Below, piece after piece: positions 62,791 to 64,000 of a DNA stretch of 64,000 nt. The stretch comes from Chlorops oryzae. Its lineage: Eukaryota; Arthropoda; Insecta; Diptera; Chloropidae. Within the stretch, counting starts at the first letter, position 1, and every line of letters starts with the position of its first letter. The notes beneath the pieces were generated by a model. The model worked only from the letters and a program-made list of their open reading frames with translations, had not been told where the DNA came from and did no database searches. The position numbers were made by a program, and so were the translations under genes. The stretch is taken from NCBI GenBank assembly GCA_020466095.1, contig CM035806.1, forward strand, positions 116,454,246 through 116,518,245. The letters run 5' to 3'.

Positions 62791-64000
62791 AACGTGCAAA
62801 AAATTCGATAACTTCTTATAAAAGTTGCCAGATCGGTTATATTAAATTCTGCTAGGGAGTTCTTCACTTTCCTCTAGATTCTGCGACTTTAACGAAAATT
62901 TAACGGAATCTCCGCGGAATTATAAAATACATGTGTATAATATATCATGCGACCAAATTACTGTTTAATAAATTTTAAAATTAAATTTTATGGAATTTCG
63001 ACCTTTTTTGGATACATTCAGCGGAATATTTCGCTGAAAAATTGGCAACAGTTTTTTTGCGGTTAGTTCAAAAATAGCAGTTTTATTCTCGAATAAGAAG
63101 TGTAGTTTTCTTAAAAAAATGTTTCTGTCTCAGAAATTCGTATGATAAGAAAGGTTACTAATAGAAAAAAAAATACAAGTTGTTTGTCAGAGACATGATA
63201 TTTGAATTTCACTTGCTCGCACAGAATTTCGGAAAACCTCAGTTGAAAACAACTTCTGGTAGGTATATGTTCACAAGTAGTGGTCCATTATTCCCAGATC
63301 AGGGGAATTCTTTTTTCTCTGCTCGGTGAGGACAAATGGAACATAAATTTTTTTTGATCTTTTTGCGCACGACCACAGAACATGTAATTCAAATTCGGTT
63401 AAAAATGTACGGAAAAAATTCCGCTCGATTTTTTGCTAACCGCAAGAATGCATTTTTCTCCGCTGTCCAACTTCAAAATCTGCTAGATCTAGCCGAAAAT
63501 CTGCTGATCAGGCATCACTGCTTTTAATAATGATCCTTCAGACTTATTTCGTTATACTTGTTTCCACCACATACATATGGCAATTTCACCACATAGAATA
63601 CTTATGGCCTTATTGGAATTTTTCAAATATAGAAATATTGGAAGTAATAAAGAAGTTATGAAGAATATATATGAAGAACAAATCGTCATAAAATCACTTA
63701 CTCCGCAACAAAAATCCGCTGCTCCACGAAAAAGCGGTCAAGTGCGAGTCTGAGTAGAGCGAATATTATAAAAAAAATTTACTATGTAGCATATTTTGAC
63801 TAAACGACAGATTGATTGTTAGCAAAAGTACGTTTTGTGATTGATAAAAGGGTTTTTCAATTCTTAAGTCCACTGAATAACCGTATAAACAAGTGAAAAT
63901 TTTAAGAGAGTAGGTACTGAATATTTTGAAAACTGTAATAAATAAAAAAAATTAATTTGATCACTTTTGGTGGGGGCCCCCACGTGGTGGAGGCCCGGTG
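62791..64000. other. Unassigned right flank
   Basis: AT-rich sequence without a supported gene. The last 35 bases turn G+C rich and include the perfect palindrome GTGGGGGCCCCCAC (63970-63983), perhaps the edge of another element. Confidence 0.45.

Overview
The window looks like intergenic or intronic chromatin from an insect, most likely a higher fly (Diptera, possibly tephritid-like). The grounds are AT-rich DNA, mellifera- and irritans-type mariners, a THAP-domain P-like element, BEL/Pao, Ty3/gypsy and Ty1/copia elements, GTCC-rich dispersed repeats of the kind seen in drosophilids, and short GT-AG introns. The organism call is inference. Four runs of exactly 100 N (14263-14362, 32849-32948, 45566-45665, 58018-58117) are scaffold gaps, so sequence on their two sides need not be contiguous.

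Layout. 1-1682: end of a broken copia-type element, then a possible LTR and an AT-rich inverted repeat. 2650-4150: a dispersed repeat with 128-bp subunits, split by an 822-bp palindromic TA-flanked MITE. 4675-7783: dead P-like transposase with two THAP domains. 8903-12915: dead Ty3/gypsy whose Gag starts with a SAP domain. 13710-13981: hAT MITE with 8-bp target duplication. 14559-20008: Ty3/gypsy with tRNA-Lys type primer site, RING-H2 finger on Gag and -1 gag/pol overlap. 21646-24840: minus-strand non-LTR element split by an open mellifera-type mariner. 25447-29550: repeats, MITEs and a paired tRNA-like element. 29554-31645: CACTA-like transposase remnant split by a 999-bp palindromic MITE, followed by a non-LTR ORF1 (DUF4780-like). 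34339-35631: Himar1-like mariner. 35973-38049: Harbinger-type pair, a deleted transposase and a tail-to-tail Myb/SANT partner gene with visible introns. 38481-39907: hAT-like element holding two smaller MITEs. 40297-40732: ATG-free candidate 5' UTR exon, the best sign of a host gene. 42590-43335: second paired tRNA-like element, carrying a complete hammerhead ribozyme fold. 43695-44945: more GTCC-rich repeat. 47315-57557: one BEL element inserted into another, the inner one cut by a second Himar1-like mariner. 58118-61484: three-exon ZMYM-like/hAT transposase gene on the minus strand, open as far as it can be read. 61658-62782: hAT-like element with 8-bp duplication containing a further TIR element with a tRNA-like promoter.

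No pathway or operon links these genes. The content is a nested record of transposition, and order of arrival can be read from who interrupts whom. The most unusual objects are the hammerhead ribozyme (42941-43016), the two dimeric tRNA-like elements, the RING and SAP fusions on Gag, the tandem-THAP P-like element and the open ZMYM/hAT gene.
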